A DNA stretch of 64,000 bases from Ancylobacter dichloromethanicus. GTDB taxonomy: Bacteria > Pseudomonadota > Alphaproteobacteria > Rhizobiales > Xanthobacteraceae. Numbering within the stretch: position 1 is the first letter of the stretch; every line of letters begins with the position of its first letter. Positions 18,489 to 27,200 of this stretch are shown here, piece after piece. Under the pieces are notes generated by a model. The model did no database searches, was not told where the DNA came from, and saw nothing but the letters and a program-made list of their open reading frames with translations. Made by a program: the position numbers and the translations under genes. The stretch lies in the NCBI RefSeq assembly GCF_018390645.1, contig NZ_JAHBGC010000020.1:1-64000 (forward strand), in the 5' to 3' direction.

Positions 18489-18601
18489 CTCCCGCGAGAC
18501 GTTGTTCGTCATCGGTGTCCGCCATGGTGTTCATGGGCACAGGCTGAAGAATGGCCGACACGACGAGAGTGCTGCCGGTTGACGCGACCTGGAGCCGGGC
18601 C

Positions 18602-20161
18602 TCACTTCCGAGCGAACGTGCCCAGTCCGTTCTCATCGAGATATTCGATGGTAATGGCACCAATACCTGTGCCTTGCTTGCTGAAGGTGGCGAGGGAGAT
18701 CGAGCCGTCGGTCGCATTCTCGCTGGACGGCTCAAACGTGAAGGCGTCGCCATCCCAATGCGCCAGCGCATATTGCTTCGCTGCCGGACCGAGCCTTACC
18801 GCCAGCCCCTCTCCGCTCCGAACGATGTCGAGGTTGCCGTAATAATCGCTGTGGTAGGTGCCGACATAATCCGAAAGCCTGGCGGCCGGTGCCGGGTTGC
18901 TCGGCCGTTCCTTCCCAACGAGGCTACCCAGTGGCCGGTTCACCGCGATCAGTCTGGGGCCGTAAGCCGCCAGCCAATCCCGCTCGATGGTGCCGAACTG
19001 CACCAGATCGGTGAATTCCGCGGCCAGCGCCTCCGGTACCCCGAGGGGCCACGCATTGGTGAGTACCATGATGCCCACGCCTGCCGACGGCAGCATCGTG
19101 AACGCCGTCGCGGCGCCACTTGAGAAGGCGCCGGAATGGGAGAGCTGGACCCGACCTGCGGGGTTAATGCTCACATTGAAGCCATAGCCATAAAAGCCGG
19201 GCCGGGCGGCGACGGCCGGCGAAGGGCTGGAGATCATCTCCGCCGAGACAGCCGGCAGCAACGCGTCGGGGTCGATGACCGGCTTGCCGTCATAGGTGCC
19301 ATCCTGCAGCACCATGGCCATCCAGCGGGCCATGTCGTTTACCGACGAGCTGACGCCGCCGGCCGGCGATTGCGCGTCGGGCTCGCGCTGATATTTGTGA
19401 ACGAAGCTGCCGTTCACCCGGACATGGTTCACGGCCTTGTTGGCGCGCTTGTCGAAATCGGCGAAGCGCGAACTGGTCGAGGTCATGCCCAGCGGCGTGT
19501 AGAGCACATCTTCGGAAAGCGTTGCCCAGTCCTTGCCGGCCGCCACCGCCACCGCTTCCGCACCCGCGGTAAAGCCGAAATTGGTGTAGGCATAGGAGAT
19601 TCGGAACGGCTCCAGCGGCAGAAGACGCAGGCGCTCCAGCACCGCGCGCCGGTCAAAGCCGATATCCTCCAGAATGTCGCCGCCATGGTCCGGCAGGCCG
19701 GAACGATGGGACATCAGATCGGCGATGGTGGCATGCTCGCTGACCCATTGGTCCTTCAAGCGGAACCAGGGCAGATGTTGGATGACCGGGGTTTCCCAGC
19801 TCACCGTGCGGGCGCCGACCTCGTGGGCGACGACAGTGCCGGCGACCGCCTTCGACAGCGAGGCCAACTGGAACACGGTATCGGCGTCCACTTTGCCCGG
19901 CGCCCCCACCTGGCGGATGCCGAAGCCCTTCGCGTAGACGGTCTTGCCGTCCTTCACCACAGCAACCGCCATGCCCGGAATGCCGGTCTTCTTCATCAGG
20001 GCGTCGGCGAGGCCGTCGAGTTGCGTGACGGCCGCGTCGATCCGACCGTCGGGAATGGCAACGGCGGAGATGTACGGAGGCGGCGGAAGATCCTCGGCGC
20101 TCGCGGGCACGGCGGCGAACATCAGTGCAGACCCGACCGCAACTACACTACGTGTCTTCAT
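18602..20161 (-). CDS. Secreted serine hydrolase, class C beta-lactamase/PBP fold
   Basis: A 519-residue exported enzyme of the beta-lactamase class C/esterase/D-Ala-D-Ala peptidase superfamily. Signal peptide is residues 1-22, ending PASAE. Catalytic S-x-x-K is SLSK at 101-104, Y-x-N is YTN at 192-194, and the third motif appears as HSGAFSSG. A C-terminal domain of about 100 residues (LSDYVGTYHSDYYGNL onward) resembles the DUF3471-type tail of such hydrolases. It lies 53 bp downstream of, and on the same strand as, a related hydrolase fused to an autotransporter, so the two are probably cotranscribed. Real activity could be peptidase, esterase or lactamase; resistance should not be assumed. 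Confidence 0.87.
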   Translation of the reverse strand: MKTRSVVAVGSALMFAAVPASAEDLPPPPYISAVAIPDGRIDAAVTQLDGLADALMKKTGIPGMAVAVVKDGKTVYAKGFGIRQVGAPGKVDADTVFQLASLSKAVAGTVVAHEVGARTVSWETPVIQHLPWFRLKDQWVSEHATIADLMSHRSGLPDHGGDILEDIGFDRRAVLERLRLLPLEPFRISYAYTNFGFTAGAEAVAVAAGKDWATLSEDVLYTPLGMTSTSSRFADFDKRANKAVNHVRVNGSFVHKYQREPDAQSPAGGVSSSVNDMARWMAMVLQDGTYDGKPVIDPDALLPAVSAEMISSPSPAVAARPGFYGYGFNVSINPAGRVQLSHSGAFSSGAATAFTMLPSAGVGIMVLTNAWPLGVPEALAAEFTDLVQFGTIERDWLAAYGPRLIAVNRPLGSLVGKERPSNPAPAARLSDYVGTYHSDYYGNLDIVRSGEGLAVRLGPAAKQYALAHWDGDAFTFEPSSENATDGSISLATFSKQGTGIGAITIEYLDENGLGTFARK

Positions 20162-20214
20162 CCAGGCATTCCTCCGCCGTGTCTAAAAATGAACCGCCGC
20201 GAAGGCGGCCCCTC

Positions 20215-23200
20215 TCACCAGCTCACGCTGACGCCGATGCGCCCTCCGATAGCGTGTCCCTGCTCGCTATCTACCCGCAGATCATAGTCCCCTGATGCGA
20301 ACAGGCGCACGGTTTCGGACATCGTCATCGAGGTGTCGAGGCCGAGCTGGACCCATGTGCCGCCAAGGCCGGAATTGAAGGACGTCGCGTTGGTGCCGGA
20401 CAGGTCGGCAAATGCGACCTCCGTGCCGTCGCCGAAGGCGTGCCACAGGCTGGCCCGCGCAGAGCCTGTCAGCCTGGTGCCGTTCTCCAGCCGCCACGCA
20501 TGGCTGACACGCGCGCCGATGCGGCCGAGAACATCGTTGGCCGCGTCGTAGTCGATGAAGCCGAAGCTATCCGCGCCGTCATCGAAGGACAGGCGCTGAT
20601 AAATGAGCTGCGCCTGCGGCTCTATCGCCCAGCCGTCGCCGAGGTCGAACCGGTAGCCCGTCTCCAGCGCGGCGATCAGGCCGAAGCCGTCCGTGCTCAG
20701 TTGCTCGCCAAGAACCGAACGCGCGCGGGCCTCGGTGAAGTAGGTGCCCTGAAGCACCGTATCGATATAGAGGCCGCTGGCCTGCGAATGCGTCCAGTAG
20801 GCGCCGAGCGAGTAGGCGTTCATCGACACCTTGCCGGCCGGACCGCCATAGACCGCATCGACGCTGCCGCGCGCCTCACCGGCACCGACATAGAGGCCGA
20901 TGACATTCTGCACCGTTTCGCCTGGGTTGGAGATCAGAAGATCGTAGCCTGCCTGAAAGCCGGCAAGGTCGATGCTATAGCTCGGGCCGTTGCTCAGGAA
21001 GCGATTCAGCTGGGCCGCCGCATTGCCGCCGCTGGAGCCCTGGCTGCCCGTCTTGCCGAACAGGCGGGCCCAGCCGGCACGTGCGTGACCGTCAGGCTGG
21101 GTTGCCCGTGCGGCCGCGCGTTCGGCATGGCTGCCAAGCATCGCCATGCTGTAGTGCGAGGCGATGGCGGGCAGAGCGGTATCGACGGCGACTTCCGGCC
21201 GCAGGTTCGGCAATGCGCCGGGCCCGGTGGCACCGGCCTGCGTCGATCGCAGGAACCAGTCATCGGTCCCCGACGCGCCGCCGCGATAGAGACCGAACTC
21301 GTAGGCGCCGCCAGCGACGCGACGACCGAGGGAGAAGGCGCCCGGATCGGTCTGGCCGCCATTGATCGCCTGGATCAGGCCGATGCCATCGCCCGAGGTC
21401 AGGGCCGCAGTACCGAGCGGTTGGACGATGATGCTGGTTTGACCTGTGGCCGTTCCGCCGTCAATGACAAGCCGATCGGCAGTCCCTGCGCCCACGAAGG
21501 CGGCGTTCATCATGAGCGTGCCGTGGATGCCCTGATAGTCTCCGACGGTAAGATTCTGGAAGAATGTCGGCGACGAGCCGACCGGCGGCGCGAACGCGAT
21601 TTTGCTGTCGCTGTTCACCAGTTGATCTACCTGAGAGTTAACGGCGCTTCCAGCGGCGGGAACCAGCCAGGTGCTGCCATTCTGGAGCGCGAGGCTGATG
21701 CTGGCATCGTTGGAGCGGGTGACGGCGCCGATCACCTGCGCGTTCGATGCGGTGAACCGCAGGTCGGTGCCGGCCGCGACCACCGCCGTGCCGCTGACGG
21801 CGGCGAGCGTGCCCTCGCTCATGGAAAGGTTGGCGGTGCGGCTGGCCGAAGCGCCCTCGATCGAGACGGCGGCGACCGCTGCTGCGGCCCCTCCATAGGC
21901 GATCACACTTGTCCCACTCAGATCGACCCGCGCGCCTTCGCCAACCACGATCGCATGCGCCCCGGCGCCATAGGTTGTCACCGAGCTATCGTTGAGGGCG
22001 ACCGTCGCGCTGTCTCCCTGCGCGAGGATGCCGAGGCTGCCCGCCGCCTGCGTCTCGACCGTGAGGCGCGTGCCGAACAGCTGCGCCGGCCCATTCCCGC
22101 CGGTGATATGCAGGCCGCTGCCGGCGCCGTTCAGACGGATGGAGCTGTCGACGAGGGCGACCGTGCCGTTCGGCTCGACCCACACGCCGTCTCCACCGGT
22201 GAGGTTGATGTCGACCTCAGCGCCGCCGATCGCGGCCGGCGTCTCACCGCCGGCATGCAGGCCGGCGAGCGCGCTGCCGGTGAGGGTCACACGGGTCAAC
22301 ACGGCTTCGGCGCTGTCGCGCGCATCGATGCCGGTGCCGCTGACCTCGTCGCCGTTCAACAGGATATTCACGTCGGAGAGGACGAGCGAGGCCGTGCCGG
22401 TCTCGGCGCGCAGGAACGCGCCGTCCCCGCCGGGGGACGCGGTGATGTCACCCCCCAACCCCAGCTCGACGCGCCCGCCGCCGCCCACGAAGATCGCCGG
22501 CACATAGTCCTGCAGCGGCGCGAGCGTGACCCGGCCATCCGCGACGGCCGATCCGCCATTGGCGGCATAGACGGCGGCGCGCGCGCCGAACGGTCCGCTG
22601 ACGAGTCCGGTCCAGATCGTGCCCGCTCCCACCACCGCGTTCGTGCCATCCGCCGCCACCTGGATCTGGCCGGCCGGGGTCCAGCCGAGGATGGCCAGCA
22701 ACTCCTTGAACAGATGCGCCGGTGCGTCGGGATCGTCAGGATTGCTGGAATTGATGAGGATGGTGATCGTACGGTCGTTCGCCCGGTCATACATGACCAG
22801 CGCCTCGAACCCGAGGCCGTTGCCGGTGTGGCCGATGAACCCGGAGATCTCGCCCATGCCGAAGCCGTAGCTGTCATATTCCGGGCTTTGCGGATCGGAC
22901 TTTGTGGAGCCGAACGACTTCAACCGTTCGACGAAGTCGCGCTTGCTCAGCAGTTCGCCGCTGCCGACCGCCTTTCCCCAGCGCTCGGCGTCGGCGATGA
23001 CACCCACCAGCGCCCCCGAGGCGCCCGCGCCGGTGGCGTTGAAGGCGGCGAGCGATTCCGGACCGGTGCCGTCGTTGACGTCGATGTAGCCGACCGCGTT
23101 CGGTGTCGGCATCGAGCCGGCGCCCTGGTTGATCACCGAACTCAGGCCGAGCGGGCCTGTCAGGCGGCGACTTACCTCGTCCGACCAGTCATTTCCGGTC

Positions 23201-23832
23201 GCGGCCGTGATGACCTCGCCGAGCAGGATCGTGTTGCTGTTGGAATACTCATAGGAGGCGCCGGGCGTGAACTGCAGCGGCTCGGCGAAGGCGAAGGCGA
23301 GCAGCTCACGCGCGGTCCACGCCTTGCTCGGATCGAGGCCGAACTGCGCGGCGAAAGCGGCTGACTCGGTATAGTTGAACAGGCCGGATCGCATCTGTGC
23401 GAGCTGGCGGATCGTCATCACGTCGCCGCCGGGCACGCCGTCCACATAGTCGCTGACCGGATCATCCAGTCCGATGCGCCCCTCTTCGGCCAGTTGCATG
23501 ATGACCGTGGTCACGAACGACTTGGTGATGCTGCGATAGCCGAAATAGGTGTCTGCGGTGGGTGCAATGCCGTTGGCGACATCCGCGAGGCCGGAATTCG
23601 ACGTCCAGCGAATATCGCCCTGCCGGATCGCGACCGAGGCTCCCGGGATTCGCTTCTCGATCAGGGCCTGATCGATGGCGGCCTGAAGCTGCGCTGCGGT
23701 GGTCGAATTGTCCCACGGCACGCCGCCGGCAGGGGCCTGGGCGAGCGCGATCGTGCCAGGGGCGGAGAACATCAGAAGAGCGGCAAGCCGGGAGAGGCGC
23801 CGAGACTTCCTCACAGCCGAAATGTCGTTCAA
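20215..23832 (-). CDS. Serine hydrolase-autotransporter fusion
   Basis: A 1,205-residue protein joining a beta-lactamase/PBP-fold enzyme to a type Va autotransporter. A signal peptide of about 33 residues ends near ALAQA. The hydrolase at about 40-375 has S-x-x-K as SITK (101-104), Y-x-N as YSN (196-198) and HTG (335-337). Residues about 390-860 form a repetitive beta-helical passenger with many short G/V/T/D-rich turns. The last 270 or so residues form the outer-membrane barrel, from AGWARLFGKTGSQG to the terminal VSVSW aromatic end. The catalytic domain should face outside the cell. An enzyme at the passenger N-terminus is rare compared with subtilases or lipases. It is divergent from a giant PATR autotransporter. 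Confidence 0.88.
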   Translation of the reverse strand: MNDISAVRKSRRLSRLAALLMFSAPGTIALAQAPAGGVPWDNSTTAAQLQAAIDQALIEKRIPGASVAIRQGDIRWTSNSGLADVANGIAPTADTYFGYRSITKSFVTTVIMQLAEEGRIGLDDPVSDYVDGVPGGDVMTIRQLAQMRSGLFNYTESAAFAAQFGLDPSKAWTARELLAFAFAEPLQFTPGASYEYSNSNTILLGEVITAATGNDWSDEVSRRLTGPLGLSSVINQGAGSMPTPNAVGYIDVNDGTGPESLAAFNATGAGASGALVGVIADAERWGKAVGSGELLSKRDFVERLKSFGSTKSDPQSPEYDSYGFGMGEISGFIGHTGNGLGFEALVMYDRANDRTITILINSSNPDDPDAPAHLFKELLAILGWTPAGQIQVAADGTNAVVGAGTIWTGLVSGPFGARAAVYAANGGSAVADGRVTLAPLQDYVPAIFVGGGGRVELGLGGDITASPGGDGAFLRAETGTASLVLSDVNILLNGDEVSGTGIDARDSAEAVLTRVTLTGSALAGLHAGGETPAAIGGAEVDINLTGGDGVWVEPNGTVALVDSSIRLNGAGSGLHITGGNGPAQLFGTRLTVETQAAGSLGILAQGDSATVALNDSSVTTYGAGAHAIVVGEGARVDLSGTSVIAYGGAAAAVAAVSIEGASASRTANLSMSEGTLAAVSGTAVVAAGTDLRFTASNAQVIGAVTRSNDASISLALQNGSTWLVPAAGSAVNSQVDQLVNSDSKIAFAPPVGSSPTFFQNLTVGDYQGIHGTLMMNAAFVGAGTADRLVIDGGTATGQTSIIVQPLGTAALTSGDGIGLIQAINGGQTDPGAFSLGRRVAGGAYEFGLYRGGASGTDDWFLRSTQAGATGPGALPNLRPEVAVDTALPAIASHYSMAMLGSHAERAAARATQPDGHARAGWARLFGKTGSQGSSGGNAAAQLNRFLSNGPSYSIDLAGFQAGYDLLISNPGETVQNVIGLYVGAGEARGSVDAVYGGPAGKVSMNAYSLGAYWTHSQASGLYIDTVLQGTYFTEARARSVLGEQLSTDGFGLIAALETGYRFDLGDGWAIEPQAQLIYQRLSFDDGADSFGFIDYDAANDVLGRIGARVSHAWRLENGTRLTGSARASLWHAFGDGTEVAFADLSGTNATSFNSGLGGTWVQLGLDTSMTMSETVRLFASGDYDLRVDSEQGHAIGGRIGVSVSW

Positions 23833-24246
23833 TACCCGCCCCCGATCGCTCGGGCACGATGGCCCATCAACAGGCGGCTCAAACTATCGATCCGCGATAT
23901 GGCGGCAATCGTCGCAGAGTCCCAAATCACGGCGCCGGGTCTCAGCCCATGGGCAAACAGGAACCCCGTCGCCGGTGCCGCGCCTCGCCGAGCGAGGGCC
24001 GCGACCCGCTTTCCTGAGCCACCGATCCGGCTACGCGTCTCAATATTCGTCCTGCTGTATCAGTCGGCCCGCAAAGCCGAAAATCCCGTTGCGCCAGCGT
24101 CAACGATGATGCTTTCCAGTTGAATTGAGGATGCATCGCAGCGTGCCGTGAGCGCTCGGCGTGGATCCGCTTGGGAATACCTTGGCTGCCGGCGTCCGGG
24201 CAGCTGAACCCATAATCCATGCTTCGAAATTCTATGGAAGGTGCCG
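23833..24246. promoter_or_regulatory. Divergent intergenic region between the two autotransporter genes
   Basis: This 414-bp stretch contains no convincing gene and must carry both divergent promoters. It is somewhat less GC-rich near 24080-24130. The plus-strand gene has GGAAGG at 24236-24241, five bases before its ATG. I saw no clear inverted-repeat operator. The AraC and winged-helix regulators encoded downstream are candidate binders. Confidence 0.45.
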
Positions 24247-27200
24247 ATGCCCCCGCTCATCAACCGCCGCCGCCATCTCGATGTGAATGCGACCGCGCTT
24301 CTCGGCCAGACGTTTCTGTCCTGCAGCTTTGGCCGCACGCTGCCTGGGCTGCTGCTGGCTCTGGGGCTCGGCATGGTGGCGACGCCGGCGCTGGCGGCGA
24401 ATTTCGATGTCGCAAACGAGGCCCAGCTCGCCGACGCGGTAGCAAAGGCGGCCAATGGCGACACGATCACCTTCACGGCCGATATCGAGCTGAGCGGCAA
24501 GGGCAAGGCCGGCACCATCACGACCAACGTCACCATCAACGGCAATGGTCACAAGCTGCTCGGCAAGGAGGGCACGAACGCCAACGGCCTTTATGTCCAG
24601 TCCGGCACGGTGACGATCCAGAATCTCGATCTGTCCGGCCTGACCACCAAGGGAACAACCGGCGGAAATGGCGGCGGCGGCGGCGGCGGCGGGGCGGGCA
24701 CGGGCGCCGGCCTTTTTGTCGGCACGGCCGCGAACGTGACCCTCACCAATGTGACGTTGCAGAACAACAGTGCCGTCGGCGGCAACGGCGGCGTTGGTGT
24801 CATTGATGGTAGAGACACCACCTCCCAGGGCGGTGGCGGTGGCGGCAGCGGCCCCAATGCAGGCAACGGGCAGGCCTCCACAGGCGGCAGCGTTGGGCAG
24901 GGCGGCCCCATCGGGGGCGGCGACGGGAATGGCGGCAATGGCCAGTGGGGCGCTGGCGGCGGGGGCAGTGGAAGTCAGGCAAAAGGTGGCAATGGCGGGT
25001 TCGGCGGCGGCGGCGGCGGCTCCCTGGATGCGAACATTGGCACCGGCGGATTTCTCGGGGGTAACGGCGGCGCGGGCAGGCCTCCTACGAGCGGCTACAC
25101 GTGGTTTAACGGTGGTGGTGGCGGCGGCGCGGGAATGGGCGGTGCCATCTTCGTTCAGAATGGCGGCACGCTCTCCATCACCGGCACGCTGACACTTTCG
25201 GACAATACTGTCGCGGGCGGAACGGGCGGCAGCAGCAGGGCGGGAGCCGGCGGGATTAGCGGTGCCGCTGGCGGGAACGGCGGCGCCGCCGGCGCCGGCC
25301 TCTTCCTCGCGGGAAATGGCAGTCTCAATCTCTCCTCCGCAGCGGGCGAAACGCAGACCATTTCCGACGCCATCACCGATCAGACCGGCGCCGGCGGCAC
25401 CGGCGCGAATGCCGGCAGCTGGGGGCTGGTGAAGACCGGCGCGGGCACCCTCACCCTCACCGGCGCCAACAGCTACACGGGCGGCACCACGGTGAGCGGT
25501 GGCGTGCTGCGCGGCAATTCGACGAGCCTCAAGGGCGGCATCGTCAACAATGCCAGCGTGGTGTTCGATCAGCCCGCCGCCGGGACCTATGCCGGCGCCA
25601 TGTCCGGCACCGGCGCGCTGACGGTCACCGGGGGCAAGCTGACGCTTACCGGCGCCAACACCTATACCGGCCGCACCTCGGTGACGGGCAGCGGAACGGT
25701 CGAAGTCACCGCCGCCAACACGATTGCGGCGGCGAGCACCGTCGCTCTCGACGATGGCGCGCTGCTGATCGGCAGCGGGGTCGGCATCAACAACGCCATC
25801 ACTGTCACCAACCGGGGCCGCCTCGGTTCCAGTGGCGGCATCGCGACCGTGAGCGGCGTCATCAGCGGTTCCGGGGCGCTGGACGTCAATGCCGGCACCG
25901 TCGCTCTGGCGGCCAACAACACCTTTACTGGCGGCCTGAACGTCACCGGCGGCGCGACCGCGCTTTTCACCGCCGATGCCAACCTCGGAGCCGCCGCTGG
26001 GTCTGTCACCGTGACAGACGGCGGCATGATCGGCGCGGCGGCGAATGCGGCGGGCAATTTCACGACCAACCGCAACCTTACCGTCTCCGGCACCGGCGGC
26101 ATTTCCGGCGCGCAGCACGCCGTGAACTGGAAGGGCGCCATCGGCGGCACCGGGACTCTCGTCGTCAGCGGTGCCAATGTCGTCGAACTCAGCGGGACCA
26201 ACACCTATTCCGGCGGAACCTCGATCCAGGGCGGCGCACTGAAGGTCGACTCCGACGCACGGCTCGGGGATCTCGCGGGCACGCTGGCATTCTCCAACAA
26301 CGGCCGCCTGCTGGCATCCCAGTCGTTCACGACCGGACGGGCCATCAATGTGGGGACCGGCGAGGGCGGATTCGAACTGGGGGCGGGAACGACCCTCGGG
26401 CTGAGCGGCGCGATCACCGGCGGCATCGTCAACCAGACGGGCCAGGGCACGCTCGTCGTCACCGGCTCGAACGCACACGCCGGCTTCGCGAATTATGGCG
26501 GCACCCTTCAGGGCGATTCCTCTTCGCTCGGGCGTGGCATCCGGTTCGACAGCGACGCCTCCAACACCGCGTCCCGCAAGGTGGTCTTCGCGCAAGCCAC
26601 GGACGGCACGTTCACCGGCACTATCGGGAGCACCGGCTCGACCCCGGGGCTTGGCAATGTCGTCAAAACCGGCGCCGGCAAGCTCACCCTGACGGGCGAG
26701 AGCAACTTCACGTCCCAGGTGGCCGGCACGGCGGAATTCCAGGTGCAGGAAGGCACCTTGCAGGGCAACAGCAAGAGCCTCGCCGGCAATATCGAGAACA
26801 ATGCGGCGCTGATCTTCGACCAGTCGTTCGACGGCACCTATGCCGGCGCGATCACCGGCACCGGCTCGGTCACCGTCAGTGGCGCGGGCAAGCTCACCCT
26901 GGACGCGGCCAGCACGATTGCCGGCGCCACCTCCGTCACGGGCGGCGGCATCCTCGTCACCACCACCGCCAGCAATTTCGGCGCGTCCTCGACCCTCGGC
27001 CTCAGCGGCGGCACGCTGATGCTCGGCACCGGGGCGACCGCGTTCAACAAGGCGGTCACAGTCACCGGCATTGGCGGCATCGCGTCGACGGGCGGCACCA
27101 CGCCGAACAACGCCGTCGCGACGATGAGCGGCGTCATCAGCGGCTCCGGCCAGCTGGATATCAACAGCAACACCGTCGTTCTGGCGGCGAACAACACCTT

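Noticed and set aside
18602-20161. Beta-lactamase antibiotic-resistance gene
   Set aside because: Catalytic fold is shared by esterases and peptidases, and nothing indicates lactam specificity or an ampR neighbour.
20440-23364. Long plus-strand open frame opposite the hydrolase-autotransporter
   Set aside because: The minus-strand frame has signal peptide, catalytic motifs and barrel; the opposite frame is an arginine/alanine-rich shadow, as is common in GC-rich DNA.
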